From Sphingomonadales bacterium 28-55-16 (GTDB lineage Bacteria; Pseudomonadota; Alphaproteobacteria; Sphingomonadales; Sphingomonadaceae): a stretch of 64,000 bases of DNA. Location: the NCBI GenBank assembly GCA_002278855.1, contig NCGG01000006.1:97689-161688 (forward strand). The letters run 5' to 3'. Each line of letters begins with the position of its first letter. Positions within the stretch are counted from its first letter, which is position 1. This document shows positions 33,280 through 42,237 of the stretch, piece after piece. A program made the translations under genes and the position numbers. Under the pieces are notes generated by a model. The model was given only the letters and a program-made list of their open reading frames with translations, ran no database searches and had not been told where the DNA came from.

Positions 33280-34145
33280 CTTTACATGGCCCCATCACCA
33301 ACAGCTTCATTTCGCAACGCCTTCGGCTGAACTATGTCGATTGGGGCAACCCCGATGCGCCGCCCCTGCTTTTGGTCCATGGCGGCCGCGACCATGCGCG
33401 CAGTTGGGACTGGGTCGCTGAGGAATTGCGCCATGATTGGCACATCATTGCACCTGACCTGCGTGGCCATGGTGACAGCGCGTGGTCGCCCGATGGCAGC
33501 TATGAAATGTCGACATTTGTTTATGACTTGGCGCAATTGATCCATCAGCTGAATCTGGCCCCCGTCAGCATCATTGCCCATTCGATGGGTGGCAATATCG
33601 CAACGCGTTATGCTGGGCTTTTCCCAGAAAATGTCCGGAAAATGGTCAATATCGAAGGGTTGGGTTTATCCCCAAAGATGCAGGCTGAACGCGACGCCAT
33701 CGGCATCCAAAAACGTTTCCGGCAATGGATTGAGGATAAACGCAACGCCGCCGGGCGCTCGCCCAAGCGCTACCCCAATATCGAAGCTGCTTATGAACGG
33801 ATGAAGACCGAAAACAGCTATTTGACCGACGAACAAGCGCGTCACCTGACGGTGCATGGTATAAGCCGCAACGAAGACGGCAGCTGGAGTTGGAAGTTCG
33901 ACAATTATCTCAACATCTGGGCAATATTCGATATGCCACGTGAGGATTTACTAGCCATTTGGCAGTCCATCACTTGCCCAATGCTCATGATGTATGGCGC
34001 CAATAGCTGGGCATCGAACCCGGAAAAAGATGGCCGAATTGTCCATTTCCCAACCGCCCAAGTCATTGAATATGAAAATGCCGGCCATTGGCTGCACCAT
34101 GACCAGTTTGACCGCTTCATGGCCGATGTGCGGGCGTTTCTGTAG
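33276..34145 (+). CDS. Alpha/beta-hydrolase
   Basis: The 289-residue product has the alpha/beta-hydrolase core: oxyanion-hole HGGRDHARSWDWV, APDLRGHGDSAWSPD, and nucleophile elbow IIAHSMGGNIATRYAG with the serine near residue 101. The likely catalytic histidine is in EYENAGHWLHHDQFD, and a candidate acid lies in the NPEKDGR segment. There is no signal peptide. The four-base overlap with smc suggests co-expression, but the substrate is unknown; the closest well-known shape is that of epoxide hydrolase/haloalkane dehalogenase-like esterases. Confidence 0.87.
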   Translation: MTLHGPITNSFISQRLRLNYVDWGNPDAPPLLLVHGGRDHARSWDWVAEELRHDWHIIAPDLRGHGDSAWSPDGSYEMSTFVYDLAQLIHQLNLAPVSIIAHSMGGNIATRYAGLFPENVRKMVNIEGLGLSPKMQAERDAIGIQKRFRQWIEDKRNAAGRSPKRYPNIEAAYERMKTENSYLTDEQARHLTVHGISRNEDGSWSWKFDNYLNIWAIFDMPREDLLAIWQSITCPMLMMYGANSWASNPEKDGRIVHFPTAQVIEYENAGHWLHHDQFDRFMADVRAFL

Positions 34146-34158
34146 GGTCCTGACCCTA
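34143..34158. terminator. Small perfect palindrome joining two convergent stop codons
   Basis: TAGGGTC-CT-GACCCTA is a seven-base-pair palindrome that contains the TAG stop of the hydrolase gene at one end and the TAG stop of the ligase gene (other strand) at the other. It could form a weak hairpin at both mRNA ends. No T tract follows, so termination strength is doubtful. Confidence 0.35.
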
Positions 34159-35724
34159 ACCAATCATCGCGCGCAAATTGGCAATGGTGTCGGCCTCGTC
34201 TGCGGGCTTGTCCCGGCGCAGGCGCGAGATCCGCGGGAAGCGCATGGCGATACCGGATTTGTGCCGCTTGGATTCGTGCACCGCGTCAAACGCCACCTCA
34301 AGCACGAGCGATTTTTCGACCTCGCGCACAGGGCCATAACGCGCGACCGTGTTATTCCGCACGAAGCGATCAAGCCATTTCAGCTCCGCATCGCTGAACC
34401 CTGAATAGGCCTTACCCACGGGCAACAACGCGCCATCCGGCGTCCAGCAGCCGAAGGTATAATCCGAATATAAGGATGAGCGCTTCCCGCTCCCACGTTG
34501 CGCGTACATCATCACGCAATCGGCCACGAGCGGCTCGCGTTTCCATTTATACCAGAGCCCAACTTTGCGGCCCGCCAGATAGGTCGAATCCCGCCGTTTG
34601 AGCATGACGCCCTCAATCGCGGCTGCACGCGCCGCCGCGCGCATTTCCGCCAGATGATCAAAATCGCGGGCTTCAATGATAGCCGACAGATCAAAGCGCG
34701 CAGGATCAAGTTTGGCTACAAACATCTCAAGCCGGTTGCGCCGCATTGTCCAAGACAGCGCGCGCACATCCTCCGTCCCGTCGAACAATATGTCATACAG
34801 GCGCACAAATACCGGATATTCCGCCTGCATTGCGGCAGTGACATTCTTGCGTCCCAATCGCTGTTGCAAGGCATTGAAGCTTGCGGCCTCACCACCCTGA
34901 AGGTCCCCGCGCACAAGCAATTCACCATCGACAACGCCGATACCTTGAAAGGCTGCGGCTATTTCGGGAAATGCCCCCGTGACTTCATCGCCACCGCGGC
35001 TGAACAACCGCGTCTCGCCGCCCGTTGACGCGATCTGGATACGGATGCCATCCCATTTCCATTCGGCGGCAAATGCGGTCAAATCGACATTGCCCTCCTC
35101 CAGCGGATGGGCCAACATGAAGGGCCGGAAGAACGCGCTGTCTGCAGGATCAGGGCGTTCGGATTTGCCTTCGCCCCAGGCGAACAGCTCGGCATAAGGC
35201 GGGCGGAGGGCGTGCCATACCTCTTCGACATCATCGACGGATAGGCCAAAGGCCTGCCCAAAGGCGATTTTGGCAAGCCGCGCCGATATCCCGACGCGCA
35301 TACCGCCTGTCGCCAATTTCAGCAGCGCGTAACGACCATTGGCATCAAGCCTGTCCATCAATTCCGCTAGCACTGCAGGGGCACGCGCGCGGCTTGTGCT
35401 GTTCAGCACATCGATGACTTCGGACACAGTCGGTGCGACAATATCTTGGCTGACGTCTGGCCACATGAGTGCAACGGTTTCTGCTGTATCGCCGACATAG
35501 TCCCGGCTCATACGGAACAGCATCGGGTCAAACCGTTCCTCCGCCATTGCGCGAATGGCGGCGGCTTTTACCGTTGCGATGCTCAGCGTGCCTGCCAGCG
35601 CCGCCAGCGCCCAGCCGCGATCGGGGTCAGGCGCTATGCGCAGATAATCGGCAATCAGCCTGACCTTATGATCGCGCGACCGTGTGTAAATCAGTCCGTC
35701 GAGGAGCGCGGCAAATGCCTGCAT
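34156..35724 (-). CDS. ATP-dependent DNA ligase
   Basis: This 522-residue ligase is of the ATP-dependent type found in bacterial DNA-repair clusters together with a metallo-beta-lactamase-fold nuclease. The N-terminal helical DNA-binding domain covers about residues 1-200. The nucleotidyl-transferase motif I is AEWKWDGIRIQI (adenylated lysine near residue 218), followed by GVVDGELLVRGDL (motif III) and IEGVMLKRRDSTYLAGR (motif IV). The oligomer-binding fold is at the C-terminal end (LWYKWKREPLVADCVMMYAQ, motif V). The replicative NAD-dependent LigA is expected elsewhere. Its start overlaps the stop of the nuclease gene by one base. The helicase and phosphoesterase that often accompany this pair are not adjacent. 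Confidence 0.93.
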   Translation of the reverse strand: MQAFAALLDGLIYTRSRDHKVRLIADYLRIAPDPDRGWALAALAGTLSIATVKAAAIRAMAEERFDPMLFRMSRDYVGDTAETVALMWPDVSQDIVAPTVSEVIDVLNSTSRARAPAVLAELMDRLDANGRYALLKLATGGMRVGISARLAKIAFGQAFGLSVDDVEEVWHALRPPYAELFAWGEGKSERPDPADSAFFRPFMLAHPLEEGNVDLTAFAAEWKWDGIRIQIASTGGETRLFSRGGDEVTGAFPEIAAAFQGIGVVDGELLVRGDLQGGEAASFNALQQRLGRKNVTAAMQAEYPVFVRLYDILFDGTEDVRALSWTMRRNRLEMFVAKLDPARFDLSAIIEARDFDHLAEMRAAARAAAIEGVMLKRRDSTYLAGRKVGLWYKWKREPLVADCVMMYAQRGSGKRSSLYSDYTFGCWTPDGALLPVGKAYSGFSDAELKWLDRFVRNNTVARYGPVREVEKSLVLEVAFDAVHESKRHKSGIAMRFPRISRLRRDKPADEADTIANLRAMIG

Positions 35725-36662
35725 CAGCCCTCATCCTCGTCTTCACGGCCGACAAGATCGAGTGCACGCGCCTTCAACTGGTGCAATTCACACCACCGCC
35801 CAAGCGCGTCGGTGCGGCCATGGGTAATCCATGTTTCGGCTGGCCGAAGCTCCAATAAAGTGTCCGTCAACTCAGTCCAATCCGCATGGTCCGAAATAAC
35901 CAGCGGCAGTTCGACATTGCGTTGCCGCGCACGTTGCCGCACCCGCATCCATCCCGATGCCATGGCGGTGATCGGGTCGGGCAGCCTTTGCGCCCAACGA
36001 TCATTCATCGCCGAGGGCGGCGCTACCACAATCGCGCCTTTCATCTCGGCCTTGGCAAGTCCGGTCGCCAGTATGAGTTCCCCCAAAGGTACGTCATGCG
36101 CAGCGTATAAATCGCACATTTTCTGCATCGCGCCGTGGATATAAATCGGCGCATGATAGCCAGCGCGGCGCAATTCGGCGATCACGCGCTGCGCCTTGCC
36201 CAGCGCGTACGCCCCAACCACGATGCAGCCATCCGCATTGGCTGCGCGTGCGGCGAGCAATTTGGCGATCTCATCCTCAATCGGCGGATGCGTGAACACG
36301 GGCAAGCCAAAGGTCGCCTCGGTAATCAGAACGTCGCAAGCAACCGCTTCGAACGGCGCGCAAGTGGGGTCAAAGCGGCGTTTATAGTCACCCGTGACCA
36401 CCACGCGCTCGCCTGCATGTTCAAGCAGGATTTGCGCGGACCCCAAAACATGTCCGGCTGGGTGGAAGCTGATCTTCACGCCCCCTGCTTCAAAACCATC
36501 GCCATAAGCGACCGGCGTACCCATTTCGGTGCCATAACGCAGCGCCATGATCGCCAGCGTCTCTGGGGTGGCCCAAACGGCCCCATGCCCGCTACGCGCA
36601 TGGTCCGCATGGCCGTGCGTCACGAGCGCGCGTTCCGCAGGGCGCGACGGGTCAATCCACAT
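35724..36662 (-). CDS. Ligase-associated DNA exonuclease (metallo-beta-lactamase fold)
   Basis: The product is a nuclease-like metallo-beta-lactamase/beta-CASP protein. The zinc motif HxHxDH is in ALVTHGHADHARSG near residue 15, with FHPAGHVLGSAQILL and VVTGDYKRRFDPT as later motifs. From the first canonical start (ATG 36662) it is 312 residues. The frame stays open upstream to a stop at 36749-36747 and encodes QHWIEPHAHGIYVKPAD just before the ATG. That resembles the family's conserved N-terminal 'W..p.GlYc.pg.f.IDP' region, yet it has no ATG, GTG or TTG. The true start is probably a non-standard codon (an ATC at 36731-36729 lies about seven bases after AGGA). It overlaps the ligase start by one base. 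Confidence 0.85.
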   Translation of the reverse strand: MWIDPSRPAERALVTHGHADHARSGHGAVWATPETLAIMALRYGTEMGTPVAYGDGFEAGGVKISFHPAGHVLGSAQILLEHAGERVVVTGDYKRRFDPTCAPFEAVACDVLITEATFGLPVFTHPPIEDEIAKLLAARAANADGCIVVGAYALGKAQRVIAELRRAGYHAPIYIHGAMQKMCDLYAAHDVPLGELILATGLAKAEMKGAIVVAPPSAMNDRWAQRLPDPITAMASGWMRVRQRARQRNVELPLVISDHADWTELTDTLLELRPAETWITHGRTDALGRWCELHQLKARALDLVGREDEDEG

Positions 36663-36848
36663 GTCCGCTGGCTTGACATAAATGCCATGCGCATGCGGTT
36701 CGATCCAATGTTGAGCAGCCGTTCGGGCGATAGTGCTTATCCTTTCCTACCGCCAGATATGGGGCGCAGCGGGTGTGATGTAAACCAACAGCGCCTGCAG
36801 CCGTTCGGCCAACGCAGATGATCATTGGCGCAAATGCGCCGCAAAGTT

Positions 36849-38981
36849 TCAAATAGCCACGACGTAAAATAATAAGCAGGTTTCGGGAAAAGCATGCGGC
36901 AGTTGCAGTCCGCCTTGAATGAGCGCTCCGCCGCTGAAAATCGCGCCTTCACCCTTCAGGTCAAGCATTTCGATTGCGGACGGCCCCTTAATGGGCAGCC
37001 AGTTGGTTGGCCAAACAAGCTGCAGCTTATAGGAACGCTGCGGGTCGAGGCCAGTGAACTGCAAACGCCCCGGCAGAACTTTTGCGTCGCTAGCGACATA
37101 CGCAACTGAATATAGGGCCTCCGACTGGTCGCGCGCTATTACTCCGCTGGCGATTAACTGCGGCGCACTATCCAAGCGATAAAGATCGCCATCATGCAGC
37201 AAAGCGCGTTGTTTTTTATGCAAATTGATGGCGTTTTTGAGCACATCAAGGTCCGCCGCCCGCTCGGTCAGCAAATTTAGCTCAAGCCCCATATGCCCCA
37301 TAAGCGCCGTTGCCGCGCGCATTTCCATGGACAAACGCCGGCCCGTCACATGGCATTTTGCTGGCCCTATATGGCAACCCAGCACTTCGGGAGGTAGGAA
37401 AAAGCTGGCGCCGCGTTGAATGACTTGCCGGTCTAGCGCGTCATTGCTGTCGGATGTCCAAACCCGATCACTATGCGCCAGAACGCCCATATCGGCCCGC
37501 GCGCCGCCCGAAGAGCAGCTTTCGATTTCGACCTGCGGGTGTGCATTGCGGACACGGTCAAGCAACGCATAGAGCGCCGGTATCTGGGCAAAAGCACGCG
37601 GGGCACCCGACGCATCGCCCGGATGGCTCAGGTCGCGGTTTATGTCCCATTTGATGTAGCTTATGTCGTGATCGCGCAAAATCGCATCGACGGCATTGAA
37701 GAGATAATCGGCGACTTCTGGTCGGCTGATATCCAGCGCCAACTGTGACCGGAACGGGACCTGCGCGACGCCCTCAAGACCCAACACCCAGTCGGGATGC
37801 GCGCGGTACAGGTCGCTGTCGGGGTTGACCATTTCAGGTTCAAACCACAGGCCGAATTCCATGCCAAGGCCGGTTACATGTTCGACCAGCGGGCCAAGGC
37901 CATCGGGATAGACATCAGCGGATACATGCCAGTCGCCCAGACCCGCACGGTCATGGCGGCGGCCACCGAACCAACCATCATCCAGAACGAAGCGCTCTAC
38001 GCCAATGTCCGCCGCACGCGTGGCAAGTGCCTTCAGTTTTTCGACATCATGGTCGAAATAGACCGCTTCCCATGTGTTGTAATGCACTGGCCGTGGCTTG
38101 GAACGCATGGCAGGCCGAAGCAATTTGGTCCGCACATGGTCATGAAATTTGCGAGAGAGCGCGCTGAGGCCTGCCCCGCTATAGGCCGCTACAATCTCCG
38201 GACTTGCGTAAGTCTCGCCCGGCGCCAGCCGCTCTTCGCCGGGCAAAAGCAACGCACCAAGGCTCACCAGCACGCGCCCGTCCGTCAGCGAATCCACGCG
38301 GACGCGGTGGTTGCCGCTAAAGGCCAGATGGAAACCATAGACCTCGCCTGCGCTTTCATGGGTATCGGCGGTAGCCAGCAAGATAGCGGGATAGCTGAAA
38401 TGCGATGTCCGCCCACTGCGGTTCTCGCGCAGATAGGTTGCGGCATTGCGTGCCACCCGCTCCTGCGTAAACTCCTGCGTCCACCGACCCGTAAAACCGA
38501 TGATATCGGTCATCGCATCGGGTACCGGCAAGCAAGCGGTCATCATGTCATTCAGATCAAGCGGGGTTGCACCATAATTTGTCAGCACCGACCGGATGCG
38601 CAGCACGCCCGTGTTCGAATCAAAATCAATATCATATTCCAGCCCGAGCTGCGTGCTTTCATCGCGGCATATGATCTTAGCCCCATCTGCGCGCGGCACG
38701 ACTTTTCCAACCGCAAACAGGCTGCCCCAGTCTTTGCCCCCACGGTGCGCAGCAAAGCCATGAAACATCGGATGACCAAGCCCCGGTTCCATCGCCAAGG
38801 ACAAGGGCAATGCCACATCCGCCACGCCATGCATTCCTTGACGCAGAGACAGGCCTTCTAACGCAGCCAAATTGGTATCCGCATCCAAAGCGGCGCCCCA
38901 ATATAGAACCGACACAGGCGCACCCTTGGTACAGTTCAAAACCAAAGTTGCGTCCGCAGCATCAAATCGCACATGGTCCAA
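36849..38981 (-). CDS. Alpha-galactosidase, glycoside hydrolase family 36
   Basis: This 710-residue GH36 enzyme releases terminal alpha-linked galactose. It has an N-terminal beta-sandwich (about 1-310), a TIM barrel and a C-terminal beta domain. The barrel carries the family motifs FVLDDGWFGGRRHDRAGLGD, WFEPEMVNPDSDL, the nucleophile aspartate in YIKWDINRDLSHPG, and ESCSSGGARADMGVLA. The acid/base aspartate is in VWTSDSNDALDR. There is no signal peptide, so the substrate must be imported. It is divergent from a sodium symporter gene, 130 bases away across a palindromic operator-like site, followed there by glycerol kinase. That suggests an imported alpha-galactoside, possibly a galactosyl-glycerol. 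Confidence 0.95.
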   Translation of the reverse strand: MDHVRFDAADATLVLNCTKGAPVSVLYWGAALDADTNLAALEGLSLRQGMHGVADVALPLSLAMEPGLGHPMFHGFAAHRGGKDWGSLFAVGKVVPRADGAKIICRDESTQLGLEYDIDFDSNTGVLRIRSVLTNYGATPLDLNDMMTACLPVPDAMTDIIGFTGRWTQEFTQERVARNAATYLRENRSGRTSHFSYPAILLATADTHESAGEVYGFHLAFSGNHRVRVDSLTDGRVLVSLGALLLPGEERLAPGETYASPEIVAAYSGAGLSALSRKFHDHVRTKLLRPAMRSKPRPVHYNTWEAVYFDHDVEKLKALATRAADIGVERFVLDDGWFGGRRHDRAGLGDWHVSADVYPDGLGPLVEHVTGLGMEFGLWFEPEMVNPDSDLYRAHPDWVLGLEGVAQVPFRSQLALDISRPEVADYLFNAVDAILRDHDISYIKWDINRDLSHPGDASGAPRAFAQIPALYALLDRVRNAHPQVEIESCSSGGARADMGVLAHSDRVWTSDSNDALDRQVIQRGASFFLPPEVLGCHIGPAKCHVTGRRLSMEMRAATALMGHMGLELNLLTERAADLDVLKNAINLHKKQRALLHDGDLYRLDSAPQLIASGVIARDQSEALYSVAYVASDAKVLPGRLQFTGLDPQRSYKLQLVWPTNWLPIKGPSAIEMLDLKGEGAIFSGGALIQGGLQLPHAFPETCLLFYVVAI

Positions 38982-39013
38982 CTGTTGTTCCCCTCACCGC
39001 ACACGAACTGCGC

Positions 39014-39033
39014 AAACACAATTGTTTGTGTTT
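39014..39033. promoter_or_regulatory. Operator-like palindrome between alpha-galactosidase and symporter genes
   Basis: AAACACAA-TTGT-TTGTGTTT has eight perfectly paired bases on each side of a four-base centre. It lies 33 bases from the alpha-galactosidase start and 78 bases from the symporter start, a good position for a repressor acting on both divergent units. No regulator gene is adjacent. The sequence does not match a LacI-type operator with a central CG. Confidence 0.55.
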
Positions 39034-39111
39034 CCTGCACAGCCGTTTAATTCAGTGCGTAAGCAAAAAGAGCAAATGCGCAGCTTTGCAATAAAATTCA
39101 TCGGGGGATGT

Positions 39112-40641
39112 ATGTTCTCAATCACCAATAGCGTAGGACAAATCGGGATATTTGTCGGGCTTACCGCGCTTATCGCGCTGCTGACCTATTGGAAAGTGCA
39201 CGGCAAAGCCGCACAGCAACGCACGTCGGGCGACGGTTCAACGAAGGAAGTGTTTCTTGCCGGCGGTGGGCTCACTTGGCTTTTCGTTGCAGGCTCGATC
39301 ACATTAACCAACCTGTCGACCGAGCAACTGGTGGGCATGAACGGGAATCAAATGCTCCTGCTTGCCTGGTGGGAGCTGTCGGGTTTCGTCGGGCTTTTGA
39401 TTTTGGCCTATGTTTTTGTGCCCATTTATTATCGCAACAATTGCACGACCGTCACAGAGTTGCTCGAACGCAGATATAAAGGCGGCAGCATTCGCACGGT
39501 GATCTCCGCTCTATTCTTGCTGGGTAATATCCTGATTTACTTACCGGCTGCGCTATATTCCGGTAGCCTGTTCTTGAAATCGATGTTTGGCGTGGACTGG
39601 TCATTGCTGTGGTTCGCAGCGCCCATGGCGATAATCGCGGCAGTGTACACGATAACCGGCGGCCTACGCGCGGTGGCGGTCATGGACACCTATTCGGGGA
39701 TGGGCGTACTTACGATTGCTTTTTTGGTCGTGATATTGGCGCTGGCTGCGGTCGGGTTTGACCTTTCAACGGTTCCGGCAGAGCGCACCTCGATGATCGG
39801 TAGCATCGATTCCCCCATTCCGTTCCACACCTTGTTCACGGGCATGATTTTCATTCAGATATTTTATTGGTCCACCAACCAGAATATTACGCAAAAGGCG
39901 ATGACAGCGCCGACTGTCAAAGAAGCCCAAAAAGGCGTGCTGGCGGCGGCGCTTGTGCGCATATTGATCATCCCCGCAATCGTCGTGATCCCGGGCGTTG
40001 TCGCTTACAAATTATTCGGCAGCTTGGGCGACGCGGCATATGGCAAACTCGTCGCCCATGTTTTGCCAAGCTGGATGTCTGGCGCGTTCGCAGCGATGAT
40101 GATGGCGGCGGTTATTGCGCACACCAGCGCGATATTGAACAGTTCGGTAGCGCTCTATTCCGTCGACTTTCACGACAAATTCATCCGCCCCGTGACCAAC
40201 CATTGGCAGCTTGCCGCCATTGTGTCCGTGATTTTAACGGTCACTTCGATTTTACTCGTTCCGGTGTATGAAAATGCCGAAAGCATCATCAATCTTTTGC
40301 AGCAATTGAACGGTCTCTCGTCGATGCCCATCCTGTCAGCCTTCGTCACTGGCCTGTTGTTCCGAAACATGGACGCGCGCGCCGCAATCGCGGGGTTGAT
40401 TTGGGGCGTCGCATTATATGCTGTCCACAACTTCATTCTATATGTGCCCGGCACGTTATATGCGAATGAGACATTTTATCAGCATATTGGGATTGGCTGG
40501 CTGCATTATATCGACGTCATGGCGATCGTACTGGTCACGTCCGTATTGACTGGTTTAGTGGCCAACCGCATCATTTTTGGCAATCGCGCCGTGTTTATTT
40601 GGAGCAAGGAGGGACGCCGGCTTTCGGCGCTTGAAATATGA
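39112..40641 (+). CDS. Sodium:solute symporter (SSS/SGLT family)
   Basis: The 509-residue product is a sodium-coupled sugar or polyol symporter with about 13-14 membrane segments. Family features are AGSITLTNLSTEQLVGMNGN (helix 1-2), VPIYYRNNCTTVTELLERRY, and YTITGGLRAVAVMDTYSGMG, a classic SGLT signature region. YWSTNQNITQKAMTAPTVKE follows in the middle. The start is the ATG at 39112 with GGGGGAT upstream; the frame runs further back but shows no membrane segment. It overlaps glpK by four bases and faces an alpha-galactosidase gene, so it probably imports a galactoside or related solute. Confidence 0.92.
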   Translation: MFSITNSVGQIGIFVGLTALIALLTYWKVHGKAAQQRTSGDGSTKEVFLAGGGLTWLFVAGSITLTNLSTEQLVGMNGNQMLLLAWWELSGFVGLLILAYVFVPIYYRNNCTTVTELLERRYKGGSIRTVISALFLLGNILIYLPAALYSGSLFLKSMFGVDWSLLWFAAPMAIIAAVYTITGGLRAVAVMDTYSGMGVLTIAFLVVILALAAVGFDLSTVPAERTSMIGSIDSPIPFHTLFTGMIFIQIFYWSTNQNITQKAMTAPTVKEAQKGVLAAALVRILIIPAIVVIPGVVAYKLFGSLGDAAYGKLVAHVLPSWMSGAFAAMMMAAVIAHTSAILNSSVALYSVDFHDKFIRPVTNHWQLAAIVSVILTVTSILLVPVYENAESIINLLQQLNGLSSMPILSAFVTGLLFRNMDARAAIAGLIWGVALYAVHNFILYVPGTLYANETFYQHIGIGWLHYIDVMAIVLVTSVLTGLVANRIIFGNRAVFIWSKEGRRLSALEI

Positions 40642-42104
40642 GCACATATATTCTCGTCATCGACGAAGGCACGACATCGACCCGCGCCGTTCTTTTTGCA
40701 GCAGACGGTACAGCCGTCGACAGCTGCCAACGCCCACTGACCCAGCATTATCCGCAAGCCGGCCTTGTCGAGCATGATGCAACGGAAATTTGGAACCTCA
40801 CCCTTGCCTGCGCACAAGAGATGGTGGCCAAGGCTGGCGGCGCTGACCATATTGCCAGCATCGGCATCACCAACCAGCGCGAGACCGTCGTGTTTTGGGA
40901 CAAAAGAACGGGTGAGCCGTTGGCGCCCGCCATTGTGTGGCAAGACCGGCGAACCGCCGACATTTGCGCCGCGATGAAAGCACAAGGCGAAGAGCCGGTG
41001 GTTCAGGCGAAGACCGGGCTCTTGTTGGACCCCTATTTTAGCGGCTCGAAAATTGGCTGGGCGTTGGAAAACTGGCCACAGCTGAAGGAAGCGGGCGCAC
41101 ATCTCGCGGTTGGGACGGTCGAGAGCTACCTTGTGTACCGCTTGACCGGCGGCAGCCATATCACAGACGCCAGCAACGCGGCGCGCACAGCGCTGATGGC
41201 GATTGGCAGCGGCGGTTGGGACGATGGGTTAATGGACTTGTTCGGTGTCCCACGGGATATTCTGCCAGAGATTACCGATTGCGCCGGCGACCTTGGCACA
41301 ACTTTGCCCGAACATTTTGGTGGGGCAATCCGCATTTCCGGCATGGCGGGTGACCAGCAGGCAGCCACCATTGGGCAAGGTTGCTTCGCAATCGGGCAAA
41401 CCAAAGCAACATTTGGCACGGGCGCATTTGTGCTGACGCAAACAGGCACCACCTTGCGTCAATCGCGCCATCGGTTGCTGTCGACGATCTTATATCAATT
41501 GAACGGAGAGCGGCATTACGCACTTGAGGGATCGGTATTTGTCGCAGGCAGCCTTGTCCAATGGCTGCGCGATGATTTGGGGCTGATTTCGCATGCCGCC
41601 GAAACAGAGCCATTGGCGCGCAGTGTAGCCGACAATGGCGGCGTCTATCTGGTGCCTGCGCTTTCGGGCCTTGGCGCGCCGCACTGGCGTCCGGATGCCC
41701 GCGCGACAATCAGCGGGCTGAGCTTTGCGGCGACCAAGGCGCATGTCGCCCGCGCCGCGCTAGAGGCGATGGCCCACCAAACCTATGACCTTAAAACCGC
41801 CTTTGCCGCCGACGGCGCCGACTGGGCGGAATTGCGCATTGATGGCGGCATGGTGACGAATGATTGGATGGCGCAGGATTTGGCCGATATGCTGGCTATT
41901 GATGTCGAGCGACCTGCGTTTGTCGAAACCACGGCGCTGGGTGCCGCCATGCTCGCGGCGGTGGGTTGTGGGTTATATCATTCGCTCGCAGAGGCCGCCC
42001 AAATGCGCGGTGGGGTAACCCGATTTGCACCGACATTAGATCCAAACGCGCGCGAAATTCGACTGGCCGGATGGACGGACGCGCTCGCACGGGTATTGCA
42101 GTAG
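40638..42104 (+). CDS. glpK: Glycerol kinase
   Basis: This FGGY-family kinase phosphorylates glycerol to sn-glycerol 3-phosphate. The 488-residue product has YILVIDEGTTSTRAVLFAAD at the ATP-binding N terminus, SIGITNQRETVVFWDKRTGE, LLLDPYFSGSKIGWALEN and TDASNAARTALM. The C-terminal MAHQTYDL and ELRIDGGMVTNDWMAQDLAD complete the match. These are glycerol-kinase rather than xylulo- or gluconokinase patterns. Translation is coupled to the symporter (ATGA overlap). No glycerol 3-phosphate dehydrogenase or glycerol facilitator is in the window. The pairing with alpha-galactosidase suggests that glycerol is one product of the imported compound. Confidence 0.92.
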   Translation: MSTYILVIDEGTTSTRAVLFAADGTAVDSCQRPLTQHYPQAGLVEHDATEIWNLTLACAQEMVAKAGGADHIASIGITNQRETVVFWDKRTGEPLAPAIVWQDRRTADICAAMKAQGEEPVVQAKTGLLLDPYFSGSKIGWALENWPQLKEAGAHLAVGTVESYLVYRLTGGSHITDASNAARTALMAIGSGGWDDGLMDLFGVPRDILPEITDCAGDLGTTLPEHFGGAIRISGMAGDQQAATIGQGCFAIGQTKATFGTGAFVLTQTGTTLRQSRHRLLSTILYQLNGERHYALEGSVFVAGSLVQWLRDDLGLISHAAETEPLARSVADNGGVYLVPALSGLGAPHWRPDARATISGLSFAATKAHVARAALEAMAHQTYDLKTAFAADGADWAELRIDGGMVTNDWMAQDLADMLAIDVERPAFVETTALGAAMLAAVGCGLYHSLAEAAQMRGGVTRFAPTLDPNAREIRLAGWTDALARVLQ

Positions 42105-42174
42105 AAACATAGATCGGTCGGGCAAAGCGACGAAAAACAGAGAATTGCGGCGGCATTTAAAGATTTACGCCATC

Positions 42175-42182
42175 TTAACCAT
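42175..42182 (+). promoter_or_regulatory. CtrA-like half site upstream of the PAS-like gene
   Basis: TTAACCAT matches the well-known half of the CtrA recognition sequence of alphaproteobacteria and lies 56 bases before the start of the next gene. The full TTAA-N7-TTAA form is not present (the nearest other TTAA is 14 bases away). Chance occurrence is likely enough that this is only a hint. Confidence 0.25.
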
Positions 42183-42237
42183 CTAAAGATATCCTATCGG
42201 CATCAAAATGTGGCGAACGATTTGATAGGGCCTAACG

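Noticed and set aside
37797..38861. Plus-strand open frame of 354 codons
   Set aside because: Antisense shadow of the alpha-galactosidase gene, in the register where GC-rich codons avoid stops.
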